From: Elusimicrobiota bacterium
GTDB lineage: Bacteria; Elusimicrobiota; Elusimicrobia; UBA1565
Assembly (NCBI GenBank): GCA_003450735.1
Contig: DMEZ01000035.1
Span: 1-5,680, forward strand
Direction of reading: 5' to 3'
Length of the DNA stretch: 5,680 nucleotides
This document shows positions 1 to 5,576 of the stretch, one piece after another. Position 1 is the stretch's first letter, and each line of letters starts with the position of its first letter. Under the pieces are notes generated by a model that did not search any database, was not told where the DNA came from, and saw only the letters and a program-made list of their open reading frames with translations. Made by a program: the position numbers and the translations under genes.

Positions 1-224
1 CGGTGGAGTTCCTTCGGAGGTTCTCCCTGCTGGCGCCTCCGCCGAACCGGAACATCGTGCGCTACTATGGGGCGCTGGGGCCGAACGCGCCTATCCGGGG
101 GCTGGTGAGGGAGGAGGCGCGCAAGCACGCGAGGCGCTTAAAAGCAGTTAAAGCGGTCGCGAAAGCACGTGAGCGGGTCAGAGGATGCGTGAGCTCGTGG
201 GCAACGTGCCTGAGCAAGGTCTTC

Positions 225-290
225 GTCCCGAACATCCAGAATCCGTAGGTTCGGGACGTCCAAAACCTACGGCGTCTGGATGTTTTGGAC
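225..290. repeat. 66-bp double-hairpin palindromic element, copy 1
   Basis: The element consists of two abutting 33-nt hairpins. In the first, GTCCCGAAC (225-233) pairs perfectly with GTTCGGGAC (249-257) around a 15-nt loop. In the second, GTCCAAAAC (258-266) pairs perfectly with GTTTTGGAC (282-290) around another 15-nt loop. The two loops (234-248 and 267-281) are complementary at 13 of 15 positions, so the element can also fold as one long imperfect hairpin; the halves match as inverted copies at 27 of 33 positions. It interrupts the transposase frame between the Phe and Glu codons of KVF-EVEP, at a site intact in the paralogous fragment near 2701. It is flanked by CG on both sides if its ends are placed at 226 and 289. 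It adds exactly 22 codons, one of them TAG. Confidence 0.88.
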
Positions 291-489
291 GAGGTCGAGC
301 CGCTGGTTTGCCGCGTGTGCTCGACGGAGATGGTTCCGGTGGCGGTCCCCTTCGCGCTTAGGCGCTACGGGGACTGCGGCAGAGGAGAACGGCATGCCGC
401 TGTCATCATGAACGACTCCGAACTGGTGCGCATCCTGAGACATCTGAAGCTGCCGGTCGACTTCCCCAAGACGGTACCCGCGAGAAGCC

Positions 490-555
490 GTCCAAACCTT
501 CCAAACGCCGTAGGTTTGGACGTATCGAACCTACGTCGTTCGGAAAGTTCGATAC
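490..555. repeat. 66-bp double-hairpin palindromic element, copy 2
   Basis: This copy has the same architecture and total length as the one at 225-290. GTCCAAACC (490-498) pairs with GGTTTGGAC (513-521), and GTATCGAAC (522-530) pairs with GTTCGATAC (547-555). The stem sequences differ from copy 1 but pairing is fully kept. The loops share the CCGTAG / CTACG core and a TTCC / GGAA segment, and are complementary to each other at 13 of 16 positions. The two halves are 32 and 34 nt instead of 33 and 33. The insertion lies after the transposase segment TVPARS and reads through in frame without a stop. Here the first-half TAG triplet is out of frame (GCC GTA GGT). CG dinucleotides again flank the element (489-490 and 555-556). 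Confidence 0.88.
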
Positions 556-586
556 GGCCTCCGCCGGACCCGTTCGACGACTGCGG

Positions 587-606
587 GATCGACCCGCGGG
601 TCGATC
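587..606. repeat. 20-bp perfect palindrome
   Basis: GATCGACCCGCGGGTCGATC is perfectly self-complementary with no loop, centred between 596 and 597. It lies 31 bp after the second double-hairpin element, within the tail of the transposase reading frame. It could be a dimeric protein-binding site or an element-end structure. It could also simply reflect coding for a polar tail in GC-rich DNA; no function can be assigned. Confidence 0.5.
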
Positions 607-656
607 GATACGAGAGCATCGACGCACTCCCGGACTACGACGGACCCCAGGGGTAG

Positions 657-903
657 GTCGGGCTCTGCCCGGGCACGGTTCCGGGTCGTCCTGGACATGG
701 TAAAGTATACCTCATGTTCTCAGGGAAGCTCGCTGCGGGCTTGGCGGGGGCCGTGCTGCTTGCGATAACGTCCATTATGGTACGCGCTGAAGAGCCGAGG
801 AACGACCCCGCTCGGCTTAAAATTCCATCACAAGACGCCTGGAGAATCAACTGCCAGGGACGCTGAGGCCGCCGTAGAAGCGCGTCAGATGAGCGCGAGG
901 CCC
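657..903. other. Intergenic stretch, mostly without recognisable genes
   Basis: Between the end of the transposase frame and the abiE promoter I see no recognised gene, RNA or repeat. The only candidate content is the short ORF at 714-866, annotated separately. No terminator (GC stem plus T-tract) was found. Confidence 0.5.
714..866 (+). CDS. Possible 50-aa secreted peptide or remnant of a signal-peptide gene
   Basis: ATG at 714 opens 50 codons ending in TGA at 864-866. The N-terminus looks like a signal peptide: Lys at residue 5, a hydrophobic core LAAGLAGAVLLAITSIM, then VRA before EE, a plausible signal peptidase I site. The rest (about 25 residues, polar) matches nothing I know. There is no convincing Shine-Dalgarno; the preceding TGGTAAAGT could act as an extended -10 box. 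It sits between transposase debris and the abiE promoter, so it may be the beaten-down 5' end of a lost secreted-protein gene instead of a functional small gene. The evidence is only the signal-peptide pattern. Confidence 0.28.
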   Translation: MFSGKLAAGLAGAVLLAITSIMVRAEEPRNDPARLKIPSQDAWRINCQGR

Positions 904-932
904 TTGACAAACCGCCGGGGGCAGGATAGAAT
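904..932 (+). promoter_or_regulatory. Sigma-70-type promoter of the abiE operon
   Basis: There is a perfect -35 TTGACA at 904-909, a 17-bp spacer, and a -10 TAGAAT at 927-932 (5 of 6 to TATAAT). The predicted transcription start is about 938-940, giving a leader of roughly 30 nt before the ATG at 970. This is the best housekeeping promoter match in the window. Confidence 0.75.
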
Positions 933-937
933 AACCT

Positions 938-968
938 ATAGATACACATAGAGATAGGTATATCTATC
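938..968. promoter_or_regulatory. Candidate AbiEi operator in the leader of the abiE operon
   Basis: An AT-rich patch in otherwise GC-rich DNA holds the imperfect palindrome GATAGGTATATCTATC (953-968; 7 of 8 base pairs). An upstream half-site ATAGATA (938-944) is the exact inverse complement of TATCTAT at 961-967. The patch lies just downstream of the promoter and covers the only weak ribosome-binding sequence (GATAGG). AbiEi proteins are known to repress their own operon by binding inverted repeats, so this is a natural autoregulatory site. Binding is inferred. Confidence 0.55.
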
Positions 969-969
969 C

Positions 970-1578
970 ATGGCTATGCCCGCACCGTATCAGAGACAAA
1001 CAAACATCTTCCGCGCCCATGGCGGCTTCCTGAGGACATCCCAGGCCATGAAGCTGGGCATCCACCCCAGGGACCTCTACGGCATGAGGGCGGCCGGGCT
1101 CATAGACCCCATCAGCCGCGGCCTCTATCGTCTGGCCAGCCAGCCGCCGCTTTCCAAGCCCGACCTAGCCATCGTAGCGCTCAGGATCCCCCATGGCGTG
1201 ATATGCCTCATCTCCGCCCTGGCCTTCCACGGGCTCACGACCCAGATCCCCCACGAGGTGCATGTGGCCCTCCGCAAGGGATCCGAGAAGCCCCGTCTGG
1301 ATTTCCCGCCCGCGCGCTTCACCTGGCTGTCCGAGCCGGCCTTCAGCGCGGGGATCGAGACGCATGACGCGGATGGAGCCAGGCTGCAGGTCTACTGCCC
1401 GGAAAAGACCGTGGCGGACTGCTTCCGCTTCCGCAACCGCATCGGACTCGACGTCGCGCTGGAAGCGCTCAAACTCTTTCGGGAGAAGAGGCGCTTTAGG
1501 CCGGATGAGCTGCTCCGATACGCCGGAATCTGCCGCGTCTCGGGCGTGATGAAGCCTTACCTGGAGGCCCTGCTGTGA
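970..1578 (+). CDS. abiEi: AbiEi-family antitoxin / transcriptional autorepressor
   Basis: This 202-aa protein has the size and pattern of the AbiEi antitoxin family (AbiEi_4-type). An N-terminal winged helix-turn-helix spans about residues 10-58 (HGGFLRTSQAMKLGIHPRDL, then an RGLYRLAS wing). It is followed by the antitoxin core with ISALAFHGLTTQIPHEVHVA and the C-terminal signature VYCPEKTVADCFRFRNRIGLD. In the family, the N-terminal domain binds inverted repeats in its own promoter, while the rest is needed to neutralise the AbiEii toxin (type IV, without stable toxin binding in the classical system). The start at 970 follows a sigma-70-type promoter and an operator-like palindrome; a second in-frame ATG at 976 is an alternative. 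The stop overlaps the toxin start by 4 bp (GTGA), typical of AbiE operons. The gene appears intact. Confidence 0.9.
   Translation: MAMPAPYQRQTNIFRAHGGFLRTSQAMKLGIHPRDLYGMRAAGLIDPISRGLYRLASQPPLSKPDLAIVALRIPHGVICLISALAFHGLTTQIPHEVHVALRKGSEKPRLDFPPARFTWLSEPAFSAGIETHDADGARLQVYCPEKTVADCFRFRNRIGLDVALEALKLFREKRRFRPDELLRYAGICRVSGVMKPYLEALL
1563..1567 (+). promoter_or_regulatory. Ribosome binding site deciding the abiEii GTG start
   Basis: GGAGG at 1563-1567 lies inside the end of abiEi, 7 nt before the GTG at 1575. It supports that GTG as the toxin start and translational coupling through the GTGA overlap. Confidence 0.7.
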
Positions 1579-2489
1579 AAAAAGAGCTCAAGGACATGTC
1601 CGCCTCCGTCCGGCAGAGGCTCCTGAACCGCGCCAGGGAGACCGGCCGTCCCTTCGATGAGCTCCTGCAGTACTTCGCAATGGAGAGGTTTCTCTACCGG
1701 CTGAGCGGATCAAGGCATCGCGACAAGGTCGTGCTCAAGGGCGCTCTCATGTTCGTCGTGTGGAAGGCTCCCCGCTCGCGGGCGACCAGGGATATCGACC
1801 TGCTGGGCCGCATGCCCAACGCGGTGGAGAAGCTCGAGGCCATGGTCCGCGAAGTCTGCGATACCGAGGTCGTGCCGGACGGCATCGTGTTCCTCCCCGC
1901 CAGCGTGAAGGGCGATCGGATCAAAAAAGACGCGGATTACGAGGGCGTGCGCATCCGGTTCATTGGCAAGGTCGGACAGGCGCGGGTCGCGATGCAGATC
2001 GACTGCGGGTTCGGCGATACGGTCACCCCGAGTCCGGCGGAGGCCGACTATCCGACGATCCTGGACATGCCCGCGCCGAAGCTGAAATGCTATCCACGGG
2101 AGACGGTCGTAGCCGAGAAATTCGAGGCCATGGTCCAGCTCGGCATGCTCAACAGCAGGCTGAAGGACTATTACGACATCTGGCTCCTGGCCAAGCAGTT
2201 CGATTTCAGCGGCGAAGCCCTGCGCGCCGCCATCGTCGGGACTTTCGCCAACCGCAAGATGCAGATAATCCCGGAGCCCACGGGCCTTTCAGACGAGTTC
2301 GCCTGCAATCCCGACAAGAAGACCCAATGGGCGGCGTTCATCCGCAGGGCGCGGCTCGAACATGCTCCAAGGGAGTTCAACGAAGTCGTTGCCGTCCTTC
2401 GCGAGTTCCTCCTGCCGGTCGCCAGGGCCGCGGCCGGCGGCCGCTCTCCAGGAAGATGGACGGCACCCGGCCCCTGGCGAGTTCCCTAA
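1575..2489 (+). CDS. abiEii: AbiEii-family nucleotidyltransferase toxin
   Basis: The 304-aa protein is an AbiEii/AbiGii-type nucleotidyltransferase toxin (DNA polymerase beta-like fold). The family signatures are in order: VLKGALMFVVW (about 53-63, conserved KG), TRDIDLL (71-77, the metal-binding Asp pair D73/D75), MQIDCGFGD (140-148), ETVVAEKFEAMV (176-187) and RLKDYYDIWLL (195-205). All catalytic-looking residues are present, so the enzyme looks functional. Related toxins use NTPs to modify RNA or tRNA; the substrate here is unknown. The C-terminus (GRWTAPGPWR) resembles the normal family end, so no truncation is apparent despite transposase debris beginning 28 bp downstream. Translation starts at GTG 1575 with a good Shine-Dalgarno and 4-bp overlap with abiEi. 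The operon probably serves phage defence or stabilisation of the island. Confidence 0.92.
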   Translation: MKKELKDMSASVRQRLLNRARETGRPFDELLQYFAMERFLYRLSGSRHRDKVVLKGALMFVVWKAPRSRATRDIDLLGRMPNAVEKLEAMVREVCDTEVVPDGIVFLPASVKGDRIKKDADYEGVRIRFIGKVGQARVAMQIDCGFGDTVTPSPAEADYPTILDMPAPKLKCYPRETVVAEKFEAMVQLGMLNSRLKDYYDIWLLAKQFDFSGEALRAAIVGTFANRKMQIIPEPTGLSDEFACNPDKKTQWAAFIRRARLEHAPREFNEVVAVLREFLLPVARAAAGGRSPGRWTAPGPWRVP

Positions 2490-2516
2490 TCTGTTCAGCG
2501 TCGTTCGGATGCCCTG

Positions 2517-2584
2517 CTGGTGCGCATCTTGGGACAGCTGAAGCTGTCAGTCGACTTCCCTAAGACGGTTCCCGCTCGGAGCCG
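2517..2584 (+). pseudogene. IS91-like transposase tail fragment (near-C-terminal piece)
   Basis: This 68-bp stretch encodes LVRILGQLKLSVDFPKTVPA and matches 423-490 closely at DNA level (CTGGTGCGCATC, CGACTTCCC, AAGACGGT, CCCGC, AGCCG). It ends where the second 66-bp element sits in the first copy: AGCCG here continues directly into unrelated sequence. It is an orphan piece left by rearrangement, lying upstream of a fragment that encodes an earlier part of the protein. The order is therefore scrambled or two truncated copies are in tandem. Confidence 0.75.
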
Positions 2585-2625
2585 CCCTGCTTCAGCTTTT
2601 CGGCGCCGGGCGCTCGCCGTACTTC

Positions 2626-2848
2626 TAAAGCGGTCGCGAAAGCACGCGAACGGGTCAGAGGATGCGTGAGCTCTTGGGCGGCGTGCCTGAGCAAGGTCTT
2701 TGAGGTAGAGCCCCTGGTTTGTCGTGTGTGCTCGACGGAGATGGTCCCGGTGGCGGTCCCCCTCGCGCTTGGGCGCTACGGGGACTGCGGCAGAGGAGAA
2801 CGGCCGCCGCTGTCATCATGAACGACTCCGAGTTGGTACGCATCCTCG
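2626..2848 (+). pseudogene. IS91-like transposase fragment without the 66-bp element (empty site)
   Basis: The DNA from TAAAGCGGTCGCGAAAGCAC onward repeats 154-436 with scattered substitutions but lacks the 66-bp palindrome: GGTCTTTGAGGTAGAG replaces GGTCTTC-element-GAGGTCGAG. The translation gives SSWAACLSKVFEVEPLVCRV, then CSTEMVPVAV. A 1-nt deletion relative to the first copy (GAACGGCCGCC against GAACGGCATGCC, near 2810) shifts the frame into a stop at about 2819-2821, so this copy is dead. Similarity ends around 2848, next to the stop codon of the minus-strand ATPase gene. Together with the fragment at 2517-2584 it is the second block of transposase debris around the AbiE operon. Confidence 0.78.
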
Positions 2849-2857
2849 GACGGCGGA

Positions 2858-3913
2858 TCAAAAGAGCGACCCCATCTGCCACCAAGGCAGAGCGACGCCC
2901 TGCTTGAATTTCTGCGGCCGTTCGACCTGGCAGACGAGGCAGGCGCGGTCGCATCTCTCTTCCGCGCGGAACGCGGCAAGGCCGGCGAAATCGGACTCGC
3001 GAGGCTCGGTGGTGGCTTTGATCTCGACGGCCGTCACCTCTCCATCCCGCTCGACGACCAAGTCCACTTCCCGGCCCTTCTTGTTCCGCCAGTAGGATAA
3101 TCTGGACGAGCCCTTCCGGGCCAGGGCTTCGAGCATCACGTGGTGCTCGAACAAGGGCCCTTTCTGCAGGATCAAAAGCCCCCGGTCGTGTCCGATCGCC
3201 GCGGCTGCGTTGCGCACGCCGAGGTCGAAGAAATAATACTTCGCCTTGTGCAGGACCGCCGAGCGGCCCTTTCCCGCCGGGCTCAGGCGATGGACGATGA
3301 GGCTGTCCTCCAGTATCTGATAATACTCCCGGATGGTCGTATGGCTGACTCCCACCTGGCCTGCGAGCTTGCTCAGGTTCGGGCTCGACCCGGACTCGAG
3401 CGCCGCCAACTGCAGGAAGCGGGCGAAAGGCGGCAGTCTGCGGACCACCGCTTCCTGCCGGATCTCCTCCTCGAGATAGAGCGAAGCATAGGAGCTCAGC
3501 TCCGCGGCGCGGTGCGCGCGGCCTTGGGCGAGCACGCCCGGCAGGCCGCCGTAAAGCAGGCGGTCCTCGAATAACGCCTCGTCGCAGCCGCCCTCGCGGA
3601 GCAGTCCGCTCTCCGACCAAGTCAAAGGATGCAGATGCTCGACCAGGATGCGTCCCGGCAGCCAATTGGCATGCCCATGACGCAGTTTCCGCGCGGAGGA
3701 GCCGGTCGCGATCAGGACGATCTTTTTTTCATCGATCAGGTACTGCAGGACGTCCATTATCGGCGGGACTTTTTGGATCTCGTCGATGAACACCACGACC
3801 GCATCGCGGTTTTTGGCGGCAGCCACCTCGCGGCGCAGGATTTCCGGATCGGTTTCAAGGCGAGTGCGTACGGAGGGCAGCTGCAGGGGATACTCCAGGC
3901 GTTTGAATCTCAT
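2858..3913 (-). pseudogene. AAA/DUF4143-family ATPase lacking its Walker A motif
   Basis: The 351-aa product matches the bacterial 'ATP-binding protein, DUF4143' family: Walker B VVVFIDEIQKV (39-49, D44/E45), sensor-like IATGSSARK (68-76), HANWLPGR, and LYLEEEIRQE (126-135). A helix-turn-helix-like segment follows (LAGQVGVSHTTIREYYQILE, 183-202), then the C-terminal restriction-endonuclease-like motif REVDLVV...AVEIK (D264, E277, K279). Family members normally have about 75 residues before Walker B, including a GxxxxGK[ST] P-loop. Here MRFKRLEYPLQ runs straight into LPSVRTRLETDPEIL, so roughly 30-35 residues with the P-loop are missing. Because both flanks align with the family, an in-frame internal deletion fits better than a lost N-terminus. 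ATP binding should be lost. An alternative start (GTG at 3991) adds 26 residues but no P-loop. The stop lies next to transposase debris. Whether the product keeps any function is unknown. Confidence 0.7.
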
Positions 3914-4029
3914 GCTTTCAATTGAGCTGTTCAAGAAAGCCAAGGTTGCCCAGGAAGCTCCCCCGGACAAAGGCCGCCGCATCCTCCTCACAAGGACCTA
4001 GGCCGCGCTGGGGCCATTATCGCCCCTCC

Positions 4030-4049
4030 CAGGGCCCTCTCGGGCCCTG
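4030..4049. repeat. 8-bp GC hairpin between divergent genes
   Basis: CAGGGCCC (4030-4037) and GGGCCCTG (4042-4049) form a perfect stem with a TCTC loop. There is no T-tract on either side, and the hairpin lies between two divergently oriented genes, so it is not a standard intrinsic terminator. It could be an operator or a chance structure in GC-rich DNA. Confidence 0.4.
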
Positions 4050-4069
4050 CGCCAGGCCTCCGGCTCGGC

Positions 4070-4075
4070 TATACT
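4070..4075 (+). promoter_or_regulatory. Candidate -10 box for a leaderless transcript
   Basis: TATACT (5 of 6 to TATAAT) ends 6 nt before the GTG at 4082, so transcription would begin at or near the start codon. No Shine-Dalgarno precedes this GTG, which agrees with leaderless translation. No convincing -35 was found (CTGCGC at 17-bp spacing), so the call is tentative. Confidence 0.4.
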
Positions 4076-4081
4076 CCCTGC

Positions 4082-5545
4082 GTGCGCGCCCTGCTGGCCG
4101 CCGTCCTCCTGCTCACCTGCCCCGGCCTCGGGCCCTACGAGGCGCTTGCCCAGACCGTGGCCCGGCCCGTCGCCTCCGGGCAAATCTTCGTCCCGACACT
4201 CTCCGTCCTCCCATCCGGTAGGACCTTCCAACCCGTCTCGCTCGCGGCGCCGAGCCTCAGCGGGCTCGTCCTGCCTTCGGTGAGCGCTCCGGTCGTCCGG
4301 CCGGCCGTGCGGGTCTCGGCGAAGGCCGAGGCGGTCCCAGCCGCCCTGCTCGCCGCCGCCCCGCAGGTACTCGCTCCCGCAGCCCAGGCGGACATGAGGC
4401 CCCAGGAGGCGGTGCATTCCCTGCCTGCCCTCTTCGATGGCGGGGCGAAGAGATCCCAGGCCGCCGCGGAGGTCTCCGTCGACGCCGAGCCCGCGGTCTC
4501 GGGCCTCGAGCCCTCGGGCGGGGTCTCGCCCTCCCCCGCCGCCGAACCTCCCACGCCCAAAGGGCTCATCGCGACGGTCCGCGAGATGGCGATGGGCCAG
4601 CGCGAACTCGCCTTCCTCCTCAAGCCCTACCGGAACCAGCTCAACCTCGCCCGAGGCCTGCTCATCTTCAAGGCGATCCTGAGCACCGCCCTCTCCTACT
4701 CCGTCGGCGCGCTCGTGGACGCGGCCATCGCCCACGCCCTCCCGCTCGCCGCGGCCTGGCTCGCCGCCGCGGCCGCCATCACGGTGGTGAAGATCCTCAA
4801 CCAGCGCTGGTACTCCCTGACCGCGGGCCGCCTGCGGGTCAAGGTGCGCCGGGACTTCCGCGAGAAGCTCTTCGACGCGCTCCTGCAAGTCAAGCCGGAG
4901 GACGAGAAGCCCGCCCAGCTGGCCGCCCGGCTCTCGCAGGACGTCGCGCGCATCGCCATCAAGAACGTCACCATCCCCATCCGGTTCCCGCACCTGGCCA
5001 TCCAGCTGGCCCTCGCCTCGGGCTTCGTCCTCTACTCGAGCCCGATGATCGCCCTGCTCATCGCCGCCGCCCTGCCGCCGCTCGCGTGGCTGTCCTGGCG
5101 CTACGGGCGCCGCGCGGCCGCCGTGCAGGAGAAGGCGACGAGGCAGAGCGCCGAGATGACCCGGACGGGGGGCGAACTCCTCGCGAAGGACTACGCCGAC
5201 GAGGAGGAGCGCCGGGAGGCCTACGCGCGCTACAGCCGCAAGGCCGGGCGCTTCGAGAAGACGATGCTCGAATCGCTGAAGCTCAACGCGGACTTCGACT
5301 CGGTCCGGGAACTGCTCCAGGCCACGGCCACGGAGCTGCTCGTGCTAGGCGTGGGGCTGGGCAGCTTCCTGCTCACCGGCGCGCCGAGCGTCGGCCAGGT
5401 GATGTCTTTGCGGGGCTACTCGAAGGACCTGCGCGGCGCGGTGGACGGCCTGACGGACGCCTACACGGACGGCAAGGACGCCGAGGGCGGCACGAAGCGC
5501 ATCCTCGAGCTGTTGAGGAAGGCCGAGCAGAAGCCGGAACGCTGA
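4082..5545 (+). CDS. Signal-peptide protein with an ABC-exporter transmembrane domain and no ATPase domain
   Basis: The 487-aa product starts with a signal-peptide-like segment (RALLAAVLLLTCPG, possible cleavage after EALA at 23). About 130 residues of Ala/Pro/Ser/Val-rich linker follow. From about 160 it matches an ABC type-1 exporter transmembrane domain: hydrophobic segments near 186-216, 218-240, 303-340 and 411-435, with the intracellular-loop-like stretch RLRVKVRRDFREKLFDALLQ (about 250-269) and NADFDSVRELLQ. The end, GAPSVGQVMSLRGYSKDLRG then TKRILELLRKAE, is the usual exporter boundary just before the nucleotide-binding domain, and TGA follows. No Walker motifs occur. It may pair with a separately encoded ATPase or have a non-transport role. 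No ATPase partner gene follows; a cyclase does. GTG 4082 is the first start giving the signal peptide; it lacks a Shine-Dalgarno, and internal ATGs (4394, 4586) would remove it. Confidence 0.75.
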   Translation: MRALLAAVLLLTCPGLGPYEALAQTVARPVASGQIFVPTLSVLPSGRTFQPVSLAAPSLSGLVLPSVSAPVVRPAVRVSAKAEAVPAALLAAAPQVLAPAAQADMRPQEAVHSLPALFDGGAKRSQAAAEVSVDAEPAVSGLEPSGGVSPSPAAEPPTPKGLIATVREMAMGQRELAFLLKPYRNQLNLARGLLIFKAILSTALSYSVGALVDAAIAHALPLAAAWLAAAAAITVVKILNQRWYSLTAGRLRVKVRRDFREKLFDALLQVKPEDEKPAQLAARLSQDVARIAIKNVTIPIRFPHLAIQLALASGFVLYSSPMIALLIAAALPPLAWLSWRYGRRAAAVQEKATRQSAEMTRTGGELLAKDYADEEERREAYARYSRKAGRFEKTMLESLKLNADFDSVRELLQATATELLVLGVGLGSFLLTGAPSVGQVMSLRGYSKDLRGAVDGLTDAYTDGKDAEGGTKRILELLRKAEQKPER

Positions 5546-5576
5546 GGAGATCCCGTCCGCCGCCGGACCGAATTGA

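Larger units (their letters stand above)
1..656 (+). pseudogene. IS91-type (Y2) transposase, C-terminal part, interrupted by two 66-bp palindromic elements
   Basis: The reading frame starting at position 3 gives FLRRFSLLAPPPNRNIVRYY followed by GALGPNAPIRGLV, which I recognise as the C-terminal part of the IS91/ISCR 'putative transposase' domain (PPPRxNLxRYHGxxAPxxxLR pattern). It continues to SWATCLSKVF at about 225, where a 66-bp palindrome is inserted and brings a TAG stop at 246-248. The same frame resumes at 291 as EVEPLVCRVCSTEM, a zinc-ribbon-like CxxC segment, then NDSELVRILRHLKLPVDFPK. A second 66-bp palindrome at 490-555 is read through in frame, and the ORF ends at 654-656 after an acidic, Pro/Asp-rich tail that could be the natural C-terminus. 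Removing the first element restores CLSKVF-EVEPLVC, exactly as in the fragment at 2626-2848. The catalytic HUH and tyrosine motifs would lie upstream of the window and cannot be judged. Family identification is from memory of the pattern. Confidence 0.72.

Noticed and set aside
225..555. CRISPR-like repeats
   Set aside because: Only two copies separated by 199 bp of transposase coding sequence, each a compound palindrome; no regular spacer pattern.
1760..2563. Plus-strand 267-codon frame overlapping abiEii
   Set aside because: Arg/Gly/His-rich shadow of the nucleotidyltransferase frame, whose motifs are all intact.
2655..3665. Minus-strand 336-codon frame overlapping the ATPase gene
   Set aside because: Arg/Pro/Gly-rich shadow frame; the overlapping frame carries the Walker B, HTH-like and nuclease-like motifs.
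3918..4018. Short minus-strand frame ending in FVRGSFLGNLGFLEQLN just before the ATPase start
   Set aside because: About 33 codons between stops, with no plausible start or recognised family. It might be the tail of a deleted upstream gene, but the evidence is too thin.
4030..4049. Rho-independent terminator
   Set aside because: Good stem but no T-run on either strand, and it lies between divergent gene starts.
3998..4993. Long minus-strand open frame (331 codons) opposite the ABC membrane protein gene
   Set aside because: Its product is Gly/Arg/Glu/Asp-rich low complexity, as expected from the antisense of a GC-rich gene. The plus-strand frame has a clear protein family match.
5555..5568. 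Terminator after the ABC membrane protein gene
   Set aside because: Only a 5-bp stem (GTCCG/CGGAC) without a T-tract.
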